NCBI RefSeq assembly: GCF_039962255.1
Contig: NZ_JAMPKY010000014.1
Coordinates: forward strand, 1-64,000
Origin: Leptolyngbya subtilissima AS-A7
GTDB lineage: Bacteria > Cyanobacteriota > Cyanobacteriia > Phormidesmidales > Phormidesmidaceae
Reading direction: 5' to 3'
DNA length: 64,000 bases
Shown: one piece after another, positions 45,409 to 53,784 of the stretch
Position numbering within the stretch: the first letter of the stretch is position 1
How the letters are laid out: each line of letters begins with the position of its first letter
The notes under the pieces: generated by a model
Database searches by the model: none
What the model saw: the letters and a program-made list of their open reading frames with translations, nothing else
Told to the model about the DNA's origin: nothing
Made by a program: the position numbers and the translations under genes

Positions 45409-47270
45409 CCGCCAGCGCCATTACCGCCCTGCACCTGGGTAACTTCAAAGCCTTTGCCAACCTTCAGCGGATACCCCTTAAGCCGCTGACGTTGATCTAT
45501 GGGCCAAACAGCTCCGGCAAATCGAGCATTATCCATAGCCTACTGCTAGCCCGCCACGGTCTAGAAACTGGCGAACTCGACGCCTACAGTACCAGCATTG
45601 GCGGTGATGCGGTCGATTTGGGTGGCTTTGGCCAGTACGTGTATCGACGCGATCGCACCAACCGGGTGGAATGGGGCCTAGAGTTAGACCCCCGCCAGCT
45701 CTCTGGGCCGCTAAAAGAGTTTTTGCAGCCAATTGACTCCCTAACCGTCTCTATCACAATCGGCCTTGATGGCGACGAGGTGCGGGTGCAGTCGTTTTCT
45801 TTAGAAGGCGATGGCGACGAGATTATCTATATGAGTGCCCGCCGAGGCGGAGAAATTTTGCGGTGCGATCGCCTTAACTACGACCATCCCATCATCGCCC
45901 AAATTATTGATGCCACCGTTGCCACCCAAACCACGGCTACCCAAATCACCGATACAGACCGAGAGGCCATCAAAGCCGCAATTAACGAGCTAGCGCCAGA
46001 GATTACGGCCCAAGCCTTAAACTGGCTGCCCCCAGGCATTATCTTCAATCTGGAGGAAGGTGAACCAACAAAGCCGAAAAAGAACTGGAAGCTAAGGGGT
46101 GTCCTATCGGCAGCTGTTGCTGCTGGGGCCATCACTGGTCCCGTAGGGATGACGCTGGGAGCAGCAACGTTAGCCGGGGCAGCAGCCTTCACCCGAGCTA
46201 TGTCGCCCATTGGCTCGGGGGGGTCGGGCGATCGCCAGCAGGATTTAGTCACTGTGCTTCAGTTCTGGCTTATTCGCCGCCTGCACGACCTAATCTTGGG
46301 CATTTCTCAGGCGATCGAGTCCGACTTCAAACATTTTCGATATCTTGGTCCGTTTCGCTCCTACCCACCGCGCCATTTTGGAGCAGCGCGCCAACAAGAC
46401 CCCAACTGGGATGCCGGGGGCGGAGCTGCCTGGCAAACCTTACTGACCAACGCCAAAGTTCGCGAAAAGGTAAACTACTGGCTATCTGATCCAGAGCGAA
46501 TGAAAACCCCTTATGAACTGGTTTTACGAGAGCTGATTGCTGGTTCTGACCTAGCTGCCGACCTGCTGCCCCTAATTAACGAAGGATTTCAACAGCTCGC
46601 CGTTAAGCTCATTGCTCATGCCTCAAGCTTCGGCAGCGAAACGCAGTCTGAGGTAGAGCGGCTGATGGGTGATTTTGAAGCCTCCCCAGCCCATGAGGTA
46701 CACACCCTGCCCGAAATTGAAGAACTCGTCTCCATCCTCTTAGATACCGAAGAAGTATCCGAGAGCTGGATTAAACAACTCACCGCCGCCAGCAGTGAAC
46801 GCACCGTTAATTTAGTGCTGGTTGATCAACGCTCTCAAACCCCCGTTAGCCACCGCGATGTGGGCATTGGAGTCAGCCAGGTCATGCCCATTTTGGTTTC
46901 CTGCTACGCCCTAGAGAAGGCCAAAGTGGCGATCGAGCAACCCGAGTTGCACTTACACCCTCGTCTACAATCCGAGCTGGCCGACGTATTCATCGAGTCG
47001 GCACTGGGAGAGCAAAAAAATACCTTCATTCTTGAAACCCACAGCGAGCACCTGCTGCTGCGGATTATGCGCCGGATGAGGGAAACCTATAGCGGTACCC
47101 TCCCTGAGGGCTGCCTACCCATTACCCCAGAGGATGTCTGCGTGCTCTATGTAGACCCGGCTGGAGCCTCTAGCATTGTGCAAGAAATGCCCCTAAACCC
47201 ACGAGGAGAATTAGTCAGAGCGTGGCCCGGTGGCTTCTTTGAAGAAGGCTTAGACGAGGTATTTGCCTAG
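45405..47270 (+). CDS. AAA15/OLD-like ATPase (DUF3696 type)
   Basis: A 621-residue ABC-like ATPase. Walker A is GPNSSGKSS (residues 30-38). The signature/Walker B region near residue 508 is VAIEQPELHLHPRLQSELAD and the H-loop region has ETHSEHLLLRI. The middle carries an unusual Gly/Ala-rich hydrophobic stretch, AAVAAGAITGPVGMTLGAAT, not expected in this family. Such ATPases act as sensors in defence systems (OLD, PARIS, Septu-type) in the cytoplasm. The next gene starts three bases after the stop and encodes a PLD-like protein, suggesting a sensor-effector pair. Confidence 0.87.
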   Translation: MTASAITALHLGNFKAFANLQRIPLKPLTLIYGPNSSGKSSIIHSLLLARHGLETGELDAYSTSIGGDAVDLGGFGQYVYRRDRTNRVEWGLELDPRQLSGPLKEFLQPIDSLTVSITIGLDGDEVRVQSFSLEGDGDEIIYMSARRGGEILRCDRLNYDHPIIAQIIDATVATQTTATQITDTDREAIKAAINELAPEITAQALNWLPPGIIFNLEEGEPTKPKKNWKLRGVLSAAVAAGAITGPVGMTLGAATLAGAAAFTRAMSPIGSGGSGDRQQDLVTVLQFWLIRRLHDLILGISQAIESDFKHFRYLGPFRSYPPRHFGAARQQDPNWDAGGGAAWQTLLTNAKVREKVNYWLSDPERMKTPYELVLRELIAGSDLAADLLPLINEGFQQLAVKLIAHASSFGSETQSEVERLMGDFEASPAHEVHTLPEIEELVSILLDTEEVSESWIKQLTAASSERTVNLVLVDQRSQTPVSHRDVGIGVSQVMPILVSCYALEKAKVAIEQPELHLHPRLQSELADVFIESALGEQKNTFILETHSEHLLLRIMRRMRETYSGTLPEGCLPITPEDVCVLYVDPAGASSIVQEMPLNPRGELVRAWPGGFFEEGLDEVFA

Positions 47271-47272
47271 CC

Positions 47273-48220
47273 ATGCTGGTAGAGTACGCCCTAGTTCCAG
47301 ACGTGCTGAATGCGACCTGCTATAGCAGTCCTGAGCTATGCGAGGCTCATTTACAAATTCTCAAGCCCATCCTGCTCGAAGAAGCCTTGATGCGCGACCT
47401 ACGAGGAGGCGAGTGGTGGAATTACCTGCGAGATTGGATTAAGGCATTACCTGAACAATGCCACCCCAAAGCCAAAGAACTGCTGAAAAAGCTCAAGCAG
47501 AAAGAACGCATTCGCACAGTATCCTTCTGTGGACCGCAGCAACCTAGCTGCCCTGCCGCCTGGCTAGAGGAAGCCTTGGCCTCTCATAGCTGGCAAAATT
47601 TAGTGGGAGTTATTACCCTCTCCGAAGTCGCCCGCCAACATCGCGATAACCCTCTCATTACCTCTATCGACAAGCTCAACAACGCCGACTGGCTAAGAAG
47701 ACGCGAGTCTTCGATTGAAATCCCCAAACAGAGCAGCACCTATCTTCAGCATCTGCGGCTGTTGCTCAACCACGCCAACTCAATTCTCTTTATCGATCCT
47801 TATCTAGATCCGACACAGTCCCACTATCAAGAATTCCATTTCCTCCTCAAAGCTATCAACCAAAAAGATATTTCTCCCTTGATTGAGCTGCATGTAGCGG
47901 CTAAAGGGATAGATAGGAATGGGGGCGATCGCAGTCAGTTCTCCCTAGCAGAGTGGAAATCTCGATTCCACCCATTGCTTCATGCTTTGGAAGAGTCTGG
48001 TCTAGGGGCAGAGGTCTTTATCTGGGAATACTTTCACGACAGATTCATCCTTACTAATCTAGCTGGGATTACGCTAACAGGAGGTTTAGATGTTATTCAG
48101 GATCCAAAAGCACGAGTAATCTGGAGCCGCCTACCCAACAGCCTTCGCGACGAAAAGCAGAGAGATTTTGCCCTCAACTCCCCCAAACACACCCTGAAGT
48201 ATCGCTTCAAACTGGCTTGA
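47273..48220 (+). CDS. PLD-like putative effector paired with the ATPase
   Basis: A 315-residue protein. The C-terminal half has FIDPYLDPTQSHYQEFHFLL and, near residues 250-265, EYFHDRFILTNLAGITLTGG, a variant of the phospholipase D HxK/R motif with Asp and Gly after it, as in PLD-like nucleases of defence loci. The N-terminal half is helical and unrecognised. The gene starts three bases after the ATPase stop. A nuclease or phosphodiesterase activity is inferred. Only one HxR-type motif is seen, so dimerisation would be needed to make an active site. Confidence 0.75.
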   Translation: MLVEYALVPDVLNATCYSSPELCEAHLQILKPILLEEALMRDLRGGEWWNYLRDWIKALPEQCHPKAKELLKKLKQKERIRTVSFCGPQQPSCPAAWLEEALASHSWQNLVGVITLSEVARQHRDNPLITSIDKLNNADWLRRRESSIEIPKQSSTYLQHLRLLLNHANSILFIDPYLDPTQSHYQEFHFLLKAINQKDISPLIELHVAAKGIDRNGGDRSQFSLAEWKSRFHPLLHALEESGLGAEVFIWEYFHDRFILTNLAGITLTGGLDVIQDPKARVIWSRLPNSLRDEKQRDFALNSPKHTLKYRFKLA

Positions 48221-48417
48221 TTGAATCTTTTGGGAGAACAAAATCAAAGATAGTATTTTTCATTCTTACTCAAATAGCTTTATATCCCCCTATTACGAAG
48301 AGATGAGGAGTTGCGCGCAAGCCAGCCAAATACTCCCTTTTTGTAGGAACTCAGTATAGCTTTGGCTAAATTAGGCACATGCAGCACCGCAGTGTCACCC
48401 GCGAGGAGCCAAAGTCC

Positions 48418-50877
48418 ATGAGCACCCCTATTTCCTTCAATCCCGAACAGCAAAATGTTATTCGCCACATCGAAGGTGGTCTGCTCGTTTTGGCTCCCGT
48501 TGGCACCGGCAAAACCTCTGTGCTCTCAGAACGGGTAGCCGAAGCCATTAAGCGTGGTATTTCTCCTGACCGTATTCTCTGCCTCACCTTCACTAACCGA
48601 GCAGCCATGGAAATGGGCGATCGCCTAGCCCAATCCTTGCCCGACGTTCGTCGCCAGCTCACCATCAAAACCTTTCACGGCCTCTGCGCCTGGATGCTCC
48701 GCATAGAAGCCCAGACCATCGGCCTACCCGCTGACTTCGTTGTCTACGACGACAACGACTGCTTCGACATCTTGAAGTCACTATCTTGCTTGGAAAAAGA
48801 CCGAGATGTTTGGAATTTGATGGGCATCATCACTGATTGCAAGTCTAAAGCGCATCAGGATCAGCTCTCTCTAAAACTAACCCTAAGTGACCTATTTACC
48901 TCACTTGATGACCGTATCCGCCCGATCGCTCTCAAGTATCAAAAGACCCTCAGTGATCGTCATGCCCTCGACTTTGCCGATCTGATCTTCTTCACCCGGT
49001 CAATGCTGCATCACATGCCAAAAGTTGCTGAACGCTGGGCCAACCGCTTCAACCTGGTGCAGGTAGATGAAGTTCAAGATACTCACCTGGGTGAATACGA
49101 AATTGTCAGCCACCTGGCGCGCAAAAGCGGCAACCTGGCTCTAATTGGCGATCTAGATCAGACTATCTACGCCTGGCGTGGCTCTGAGCCAGCGGTTGTC
49201 TTAGAGCGCTTTAAGGTCGAGTTTAACTCGACGGCCTACTCTCTCTCCCTCAACTATCGCGCTACACAAACCCTGTTGCAGGCTGCCTCTGCCTTCGCCA
49301 ATGAGTTTAACGAACGCCACACCTCTATTGAACCGTCTCCGACCTGTGCGATCGGCGAAAAGATTATGGTTTACACCGCTGCCGACGAAACCAAGGAAGC
49401 TGAATGGATAGCGAGGCAAGTAGCAACCTTGGCCGGGAATTCTCCCAATTTTCGGTACAGCCGCTTAGCTGTACTCACACGCACCCATGCACGGGCTCAA
49501 TGCATCGCATCTATCTTCGCTAAAGCTGACATTCCTTGTGTCACCGTTGAGCAATACCAGTTCTTCATGCGTAAGGAAGTCAAAGATGTCTTGGCTTATC
49601 TACGCTTCATTACTAATTCCTTTGATGCCGGTGCATTCAAGCGGTTAGTCACCACCCCTAGCCGAGAGATTGGCCTAACCACCCTCCGCTCAATTTATAG
49701 GGAGGGCCAACCCTGCGGATTTCGCGTAACCGATTTGGCCCTACCTCAACCGTTTGTGAATGATGACCCTCTAGGAGCTGTCACGGAGGCTTTTCTCCAC
49801 GGCACCATGGTCGTCTTTGATGTTGAAACGACAGGTACTGCCGTTGGTAGCGACATTGTTGAAATCGCAGCCGTCAAGTTAGTGAACGGTCAACCCATGG
49901 ACCAGTTTCATGCCTATATTTCGGATGCTACCGATGTCGGTGACTCCGAGCAAATCCATGGCTACGACAATGATTTCTTAACGCAAAATGGCCACCCTGC
50001 CCAAGCTGTACTGCAAAGCTTCTGCGAGTTTGCCGGTAAATCGCTGCTAGTCGGTCACAATGTTGGGTTTGACATCAAAATGGTGATCGCACATGCCCAA
50101 AAGGTTGGTATTCAGGCCCCCATCTGGCAGTGGGCCGACACCTGGAACCTAGCCAATCGATTCCTCAGGGCTGAAAGCTACAGCCTCGAAAACTTAGCCA
50201 GCCAGCTCAACCTAGCCTCTACGCCTAACCATCACGCCATGGATGATGTGCTGACTACAGTGCAGCTATTAGGTCATCTAGTGCCACTAATTCAGGAGAC
50301 TGCCAGCGATCGCGTAGCAATATACTACAAGTATGGAGAAAAATTTGCTCCCCTCGCCGACGAAATTGCCCACTGGAAGGCTCTCAGTCAAACCATTCGA
50401 CCAGCTCAGCTCTTGATCCATATCCTCAACAGTTCAGGCTTGGCAAGTCTCTACGGGCAGGCCCCTGACCGCGTGCAAAATCTTAAGCAACTAGTAGTCA
50501 TCTTTCGTACCCAAGATGACGCTGCTCTGCATCCAGACACTGCTCTAAGAAGCATTCTAGAGTTTACGGCACTAGCTAAAAATTTAGACCACATTTCAGA
50601 GCAGGACAATCAAGCTGTCATTATTACAGCCCATCAATCCAAAGGGTTAGAGTTTGACCACGTCTTCGTTGCTGGGATGTCTGACGGCGAGTTCCCAGGG
50701 TTCTACAGCATTGAGAATGGAAATGTAGAAGAAGAGAAACGTCTCTTCTACGTTGCCCTAACACGGGCCAAAAAGCGCCTTCATATTTCATGTTTTGCTG
50801 AAAATAGGTGGGGGTCTCAGTCTCCAAGCCAGTTTTTAGCGGCCTTACCACCAGCACTAGTTGAACTAAGTTTTTGA
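48418..50877 (+). CDS. UvrD/PcrA-type helicase with inserted DnaQ-like exonuclease
   Basis: About 819 residues from the ATG at 48418, which follows GAGGAG by nine bases; an upstream in-frame ATG at 48379 is less well placed. Helicase motifs are APVGTGKTS (I), VDEVQDTHLGEYE (II), SLNYRATQTL (IV) and, near the C terminus, TAHQSKGLEFDHVFVAGMSD (V) and LFYVALTRAKKRL (VI). Between them, at residues about 465-625, is a complete DEDDh 3'-5' exonuclease with FDVETTG, GHNVGFDIKM and HHAMDDVLTTVQLL. A single polypeptide that unwinds and degrades DNA would suit nucleic-acid defence or repair. It stands alone between the ATPase pair and cas12k. Confidence 0.88.
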   Translation: MSTPISFNPEQQNVIRHIEGGLLVLAPVGTGKTSVLSERVAEAIKRGISPDRILCLTFTNRAAMEMGDRLAQSLPDVRRQLTIKTFHGLCAWMLRIEAQTIGLPADFVVYDDNDCFDILKSLSCLEKDRDVWNLMGIITDCKSKAHQDQLSLKLTLSDLFTSLDDRIRPIALKYQKTLSDRHALDFADLIFFTRSMLHHMPKVAERWANRFNLVQVDEVQDTHLGEYEIVSHLARKSGNLALIGDLDQTIYAWRGSEPAVVLERFKVEFNSTAYSLSLNYRATQTLLQAASAFANEFNERHTSIEPSPTCAIGEKIMVYTAADETKEAEWIARQVATLAGNSPNFRYSRLAVLTRTHARAQCIASIFAKADIPCVTVEQYQFFMRKEVKDVLAYLRFITNSFDAGAFKRLVTTPSREIGLTTLRSIYREGQPCGFRVTDLALPQPFVNDDPLGAVTEAFLHGTMVVFDVETTGTAVGSDIVEIAAVKLVNGQPMDQFHAYISDATDVGDSEQIHGYDNDFLTQNGHPAQAVLQSFCEFAGKSLLVGHNVGFDIKMVIAHAQKVGIQAPIWQWADTWNLANRFLRAESYSLENLASQLNLASTPNHHAMDDVLTTVQLLGHLVPLIQETASDRVAIYYKYGEKFAPLADEIAHWKALSQTIRPAQLLIHILNSSGLASLYGQAPDRVQNLKQLVVIFRTQDDAALHPDTALRSILEFTALAKNLDHISEQDNQAVIITAHQSKGLEFDHVFVAGMSDGEFPGFYSIENGNVEEEKRLFYVALTRAKKRLHISCFAENRWGSQSPSQFLAALPPALVELSF

Positions 50878-50960
50878 TTGTTTCTTTTCAGATAGAAAAT
50901 TAAAGGCCTAATCTAAATATGTTGCAGTACAATTGAACTAAATCTCGAAGCTTAGGCGCT

Positions 50961-52850
50961 GTGAGTCAGAAAACGATTCAATGTAAGCTTGTCGCCTCAC
51001 CCGCAACCCGGCAACACCTGTGGATGCTGGCCGCAAAAAAGAACACCCCATTAATCAATGCCCTCATTCAAGCCGTCGTCACCCACGACGATTTTGAGAC
51101 CTGGCGACTCAAGGGTAGGCACCCCACCGATGCCATCACCCAGCTTTGTAAAAGCCTGAAGACTGAGACTCCCTTCTCTGGCCAGCCTGCTCGGTTTTAT
51201 ACATCTGCTGAAAAAGCCGTCAACTATATCTTCAAGTCCTGGTTTACCCTCCAGAGTCGCCTCCAGCGCCAAATAACTGGCAAGCAGATGTGGCTAACTA
51301 TCCTCAAAAGTGATGAGGAGCTAACCGAGATGTGTGGCCAGGATTTAGACACTGTCCAGAAAAAAGCCGTTCAAATTCTGGCTCAGCTTGAAAAAGCTGT
51401 TGAGATAGATGAGACCGAGGGCAGCCAAGGCAAATCAAAAAAAGACGTGATTAGGGCGCAACTCTTCAAAAAGCACGATGGTGCCAAACAATCCTTAATC
51501 CGCTGTGCCACAGCTTATTTACTCAAAAACGGGGGCAAGATTCCCGACCAGTCGGAAGACCCCGAGAAATTTGCCTATCGCCGCCGCAAAGCCGAAATTC
51601 AGGTGCAGCGCCTTCAAGACCAACTCGAAGCCCGTATCCCCAAAGGACGAGACTTGACCGGGCAAGCCTGGCTCTCGACCCTACTAACTGCCACTACCAC
51701 CGTGCCCAGGGACAACCGCGAGCACAAGCAGTGGCAAGACAAGCTGCTGGCCCAGCCTCATACCATCCCCTTCCCCATCTTGTTTGAAACCAACACAGAT
51801 TTAGTCTGGTCTCAAAACCAAGCCGGTCGCCTCTGTGTGCGCTTCAGCGGGCTCAAAGAGCATACCTTTCAGATTTTCTGCGATCAACGGCAGCTTCCTT
51901 GGTTCCAGAGATTTCTAGAAGATCAAACAACCAAACGGGCCAGCAAAAACCAGCATTCCAGTGCCCTCTTTACCCTGCGTTCAGCCCGCATCTTTTGGCA
52001 AGAAAGCGATCGCAAGGGCCAACCCTGGGAAACCCACTATCTCACTCTATTCTGTACCGTTGACGTTCGCCTCTGGAGCGCCGAGGGCACCGAGGAAGTG
52101 CGCCAGGAGAAAGCTGTAGGGACCGCCAGAGCGCTGACCCGGATGAACGAAAATGGCAGCCTATCTGATACCCAGCAAAGCAAAGCAAAGCGGCTCACCT
52201 CTACCCTAGAGCGGATCAACAGTCCCTTCGACCGCCCCAGCCAACCCCGATTCCCAGGCCAATCCCATATCATCGCTGGCCTTAGTCTAAGCTGGGATAA
52301 CCCTCTAACTCTAGCTGTTTGGAACGCTAAGACCCAGGAAGTGCTGGTGTACCGAAGCCTCCGGCAGCTACTTGGGAAAGACTATTCCCTCTTTCTCCGG
52401 CAACGGCGAGAACAAGGTAAACAATCCCACGATCGCCACAAAGCCCAGCGACAGGGCAAGAACAACCAGTTTGGCACCTCTAACGTGGGGGAGCACGTAG
52501 ATCGCCTGCTGGCTAAGGCTGTGGTGGTCACAGCTCAGCAATACGGAGCGGGTAGCATCGCGATTCCCAAGCTGGACAACATCCGTGAGATTCTCAACGC
52601 CGAAATTCAGGCCAAGGCCGAGCAGAAGGCCCCAGGCTCCATAGAAGGCCAGAAACGCTATGCCAAGCAGTACAAAAGCAGCATCCACAAGTGGAGCTAC
52701 GGCAGGCTGCTAGATCAAATCGCGAGCAAAGCCGTCCAGAATGGGTTAGCCATAGAAGCCGTTAAACAGCCCTTGCAGCAGAATGCTGGGGAGATGGCGA
52801 AGGCAGTTGCGATCGCAGCCTATGAATCCAGACAGGCAATAGTATCTTAG
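50961..52850 (+). CDS. cas12k: Cas12k, RNA-guided target selector of the CAST
   Basis: A 629-residue type V-K effector starting with GTG. Its start, MSQKTIQCKLVASPATRQHL, and its overall length match Cas12k. The RuvC region is degenerate: HIIAGLSLSWDNPLTLAVWN has no Asp at the usual catalytic position, so it should bind but not cut DNA. Later segments include GTSNVGEHVDRLLAKAVVVT and GSIAIPKLDNIRE. With tracrRNA and crRNA it recruits TniQ, TnsC and TnsB to a site about 60-66 bp from a GTN PAM. The tracrRNA gene follows directly. No MerR-type CvkR regulator gene is seen beside it, unlike many V-K systems. Confidence 0.95.
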   Translation: MSQKTIQCKLVASPATRQHLWMLAAKKNTPLINALIQAVVTHDDFETWRLKGRHPTDAITQLCKSLKTETPFSGQPARFYTSAEKAVNYIFKSWFTLQSRLQRQITGKQMWLTILKSDEELTEMCGQDLDTVQKKAVQILAQLEKAVEIDETEGSQGKSKKDVIRAQLFKKHDGAKQSLIRCATAYLLKNGGKIPDQSEDPEKFAYRRRKAEIQVQRLQDQLEARIPKGRDLTGQAWLSTLLTATTTVPRDNREHKQWQDKLLAQPHTIPFPILFETNTDLVWSQNQAGRLCVRFSGLKEHTFQIFCDQRQLPWFQRFLEDQTTKRASKNQHSSALFTLRSARIFWQESDRKGQPWETHYLTLFCTVDVRLWSAEGTEEVRQEKAVGTARALTRMNENGSLSDTQQSKAKRLTSTLERINSPFDRPSQPRFPGQSHIIAGLSLSWDNPLTLAVWNAKTQEVLVYRSLRQLLGKDYSLFLRQRREQGKQSHDRHKAQRQGKNNQFGTSNVGEHVDRLLAKAVVVTAQQYGAGSIAIPKLDNIREILNAEIQAKAEQKAPGSIEGQKRYAKQYKSSIHKWSYGRLLDQIASKAVQNGLAIEAVKQPLQQNAGEMAKAVAIAAYESRQAIVS

Positions 52851-52914
52851 AACTAGAGCCTGCACTACAATAGGCCAAAAGCTTTGAACCTAGAAAACTG
52901 AATAACTGAATAGT

Positions 52915-53205
52915 TTAATAGCGCCGCGACTCATGCTTTGGCCTCTGAGTCGTGTGAAATAAGGGTTAGTTTGACTGTCGGATGACAGCCGTGCTTTCTG
53001 GCCCTGGTAGCTACTTGCCCTGATGCTGTCAGACGAAAGGCTTAGGCTTTTCCGAAGAGATTAAGTCGTAGTTGACGTGCTAGTAACCTCAATTATGGCG
53101 TAGGTGCGCTCCCAGCAATAGGGGTGCAGATGTACTGCTATAGCGGCTACCAAATCACCCCCGAGCAAGGGGGAACTCGCTCCAATACTGCGTTTGAGGG
53201 TCTTC
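52915..53205 (+). ncRNA. tracrRNA of the V-K CAST
   Basis: Contains the conserved blocks of V-K tracrRNAs in order: AATAGCGCCGC at the 5' end, AAGGGTTAGTTTGACTGTC, GTGCTTTCTGGCCCTGGTAG, CCCTGATGCTGTC, AGGTGCGCTCCCAGCAATAG, GATGTACTGCTATAGCGGCT and AATCACCCCCGAGCAAGGGG. Compared with the remembered Scytonema ShCAST tracrRNA, the hairpin between CCCTGATGCTGTC and AGGTGCGCTCC is about 55-60 bases longer. Both ends are approximate. It lies between cas12k and the CRISPR array on the same strand, as in other V-K loci. Confidence 0.9.
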
Positions 53206-53386
53206 CTCAGGGTGTAGTTATCCTGAGCGATCTGCGCAAAGTCTGAAGTGCCTATCAAATAGTCGTTCTAGGTCTTTGTAAAGGTCAAAAGATCCACTAA
53301 ATTAGTCAGTACAGTCGGGATAGATGAGCCGATTCGCTTAAATGACTTCTAAAAGCCTTGACTTGATTGCTTTTAAGGAGCCTGCG

Positions 53387-53568
53387 GTCACAATCAACTA
53401 TCCTGACCAGGGGAGGTTGAAAGTGGAAGAACACAAATGGACACCGCCGCCTTTTTAATTGTTACAATCAACCACCTTGAACAGGGGATGTTGAAAGTTG
53501 TGGCAGTGGAATCCCGCTCCTGGCAAAACTGGTATCCTTTCAACCACCCTTGACAAAGGTGGTTAAAG
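53387..53568 (+). CRISPR. Short V-K CRISPR array (three repeats, two spacers)
   Basis: Repeats of 37 bases at 53387-53423, 53461-53497 and 53532-53568, with spacers of 37 and 34 bases. The repeats end GAGGTTGAAAG, GATGTTGAAAG and GTGGTTAAAG, and share ...AATCAAC...TGA-CAGGGG in the middle; the third is strongly diverged. The ends match the GTTGAAAG terminus known for V-K repeats. No spacer matches elsewhere in the window. The small, degenerate array suggests it is no longer acquiring spacers; no cas1 or cas2 gene is present. Confidence 0.85.
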
Positions 53569-53622
53569 ATCAGATTCAGGCAAGGCTTAAGCGAGTTGAA
53601 AGAAGGCAGTGGATTGTGATTC
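53566..53622 (+). ncRNA. Homing crRNA unit targeting tRNA-His
   Basis: A diverged repeat (53566-53602) retains only the 3' GTTGAAAG. It is followed by the guide AAGGCAGTGGATTGTGATTC (53603-53622), which is identical to 20 bases of the tRNA-His gene (complement of 53818-53837); the next base differs. In the tRNA the match follows GTT, a GTN PAM. This is the delocalised homing-guide arrangement described for V-K CASTs, with its own target visible in the same window. Confidence 0.93.
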
Positions 53623-53689
53623 TTGCATGAATCGACATTTAACCACCGCAGCAAGGAAATAAACGACACTTATTCTGTCACCGCCTCTT

Positions 53690-53775
53690 TAGCGACAGCA
53701 GTATGTCTCGATGACACTAACTTGTCACTGATGACAGCAATGTGTCATCGATGACAAATAAAGTGTCACTGTACA
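53690..53775 (-). repeat. CAST right end (tRNA-proximal), multiple TnsB sites
   Basis: Read inward from the tRNA: TGTACAGTGACACTTTATTT, GTCATCGATGACACATTGCT, GTCATCAGTGACAAGTTAGT, GTCATCGAGACATACTGC. At least four TGACA...TGTCATC units are spaced about 20-25 bases apart, the TnsB-binding array. The terminal 12 bases are a perfect inverse of those at 18126. Confidence 0.88.
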
Positions 53776-53784
53776 TAAAACAAG

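Larger units (their letters stand above)
18126..53775. mobile_element. Type V-K CRISPR-associated transposon (CAST), about 35.65 kb
   Basis: The left boundary begins TGTACAGTGACA and the right ends in its reverse complement TGTCACTGTACA; both are followed inward by TTATTTGTCATCG-type repeats, the TnsB sites of V-K CASTs. Inside are tnsB-tnsC-tniQ near one end and cas12k, tracrRNA, a CRISPR array and a homing guide near the other, with about 25 kb of cargo between. The right end lies 8 bases past the 3' end of tRNA-His, 62 bases from a GTT PAM next to the guide match. Immediate flanks are CTAAA (left) and TAAAA (right), so a clean 5-bp duplication is not present. A second, decayed left end is at 22664, which would delimit an element of 31.1 kb. 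Confidence 0.92.
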
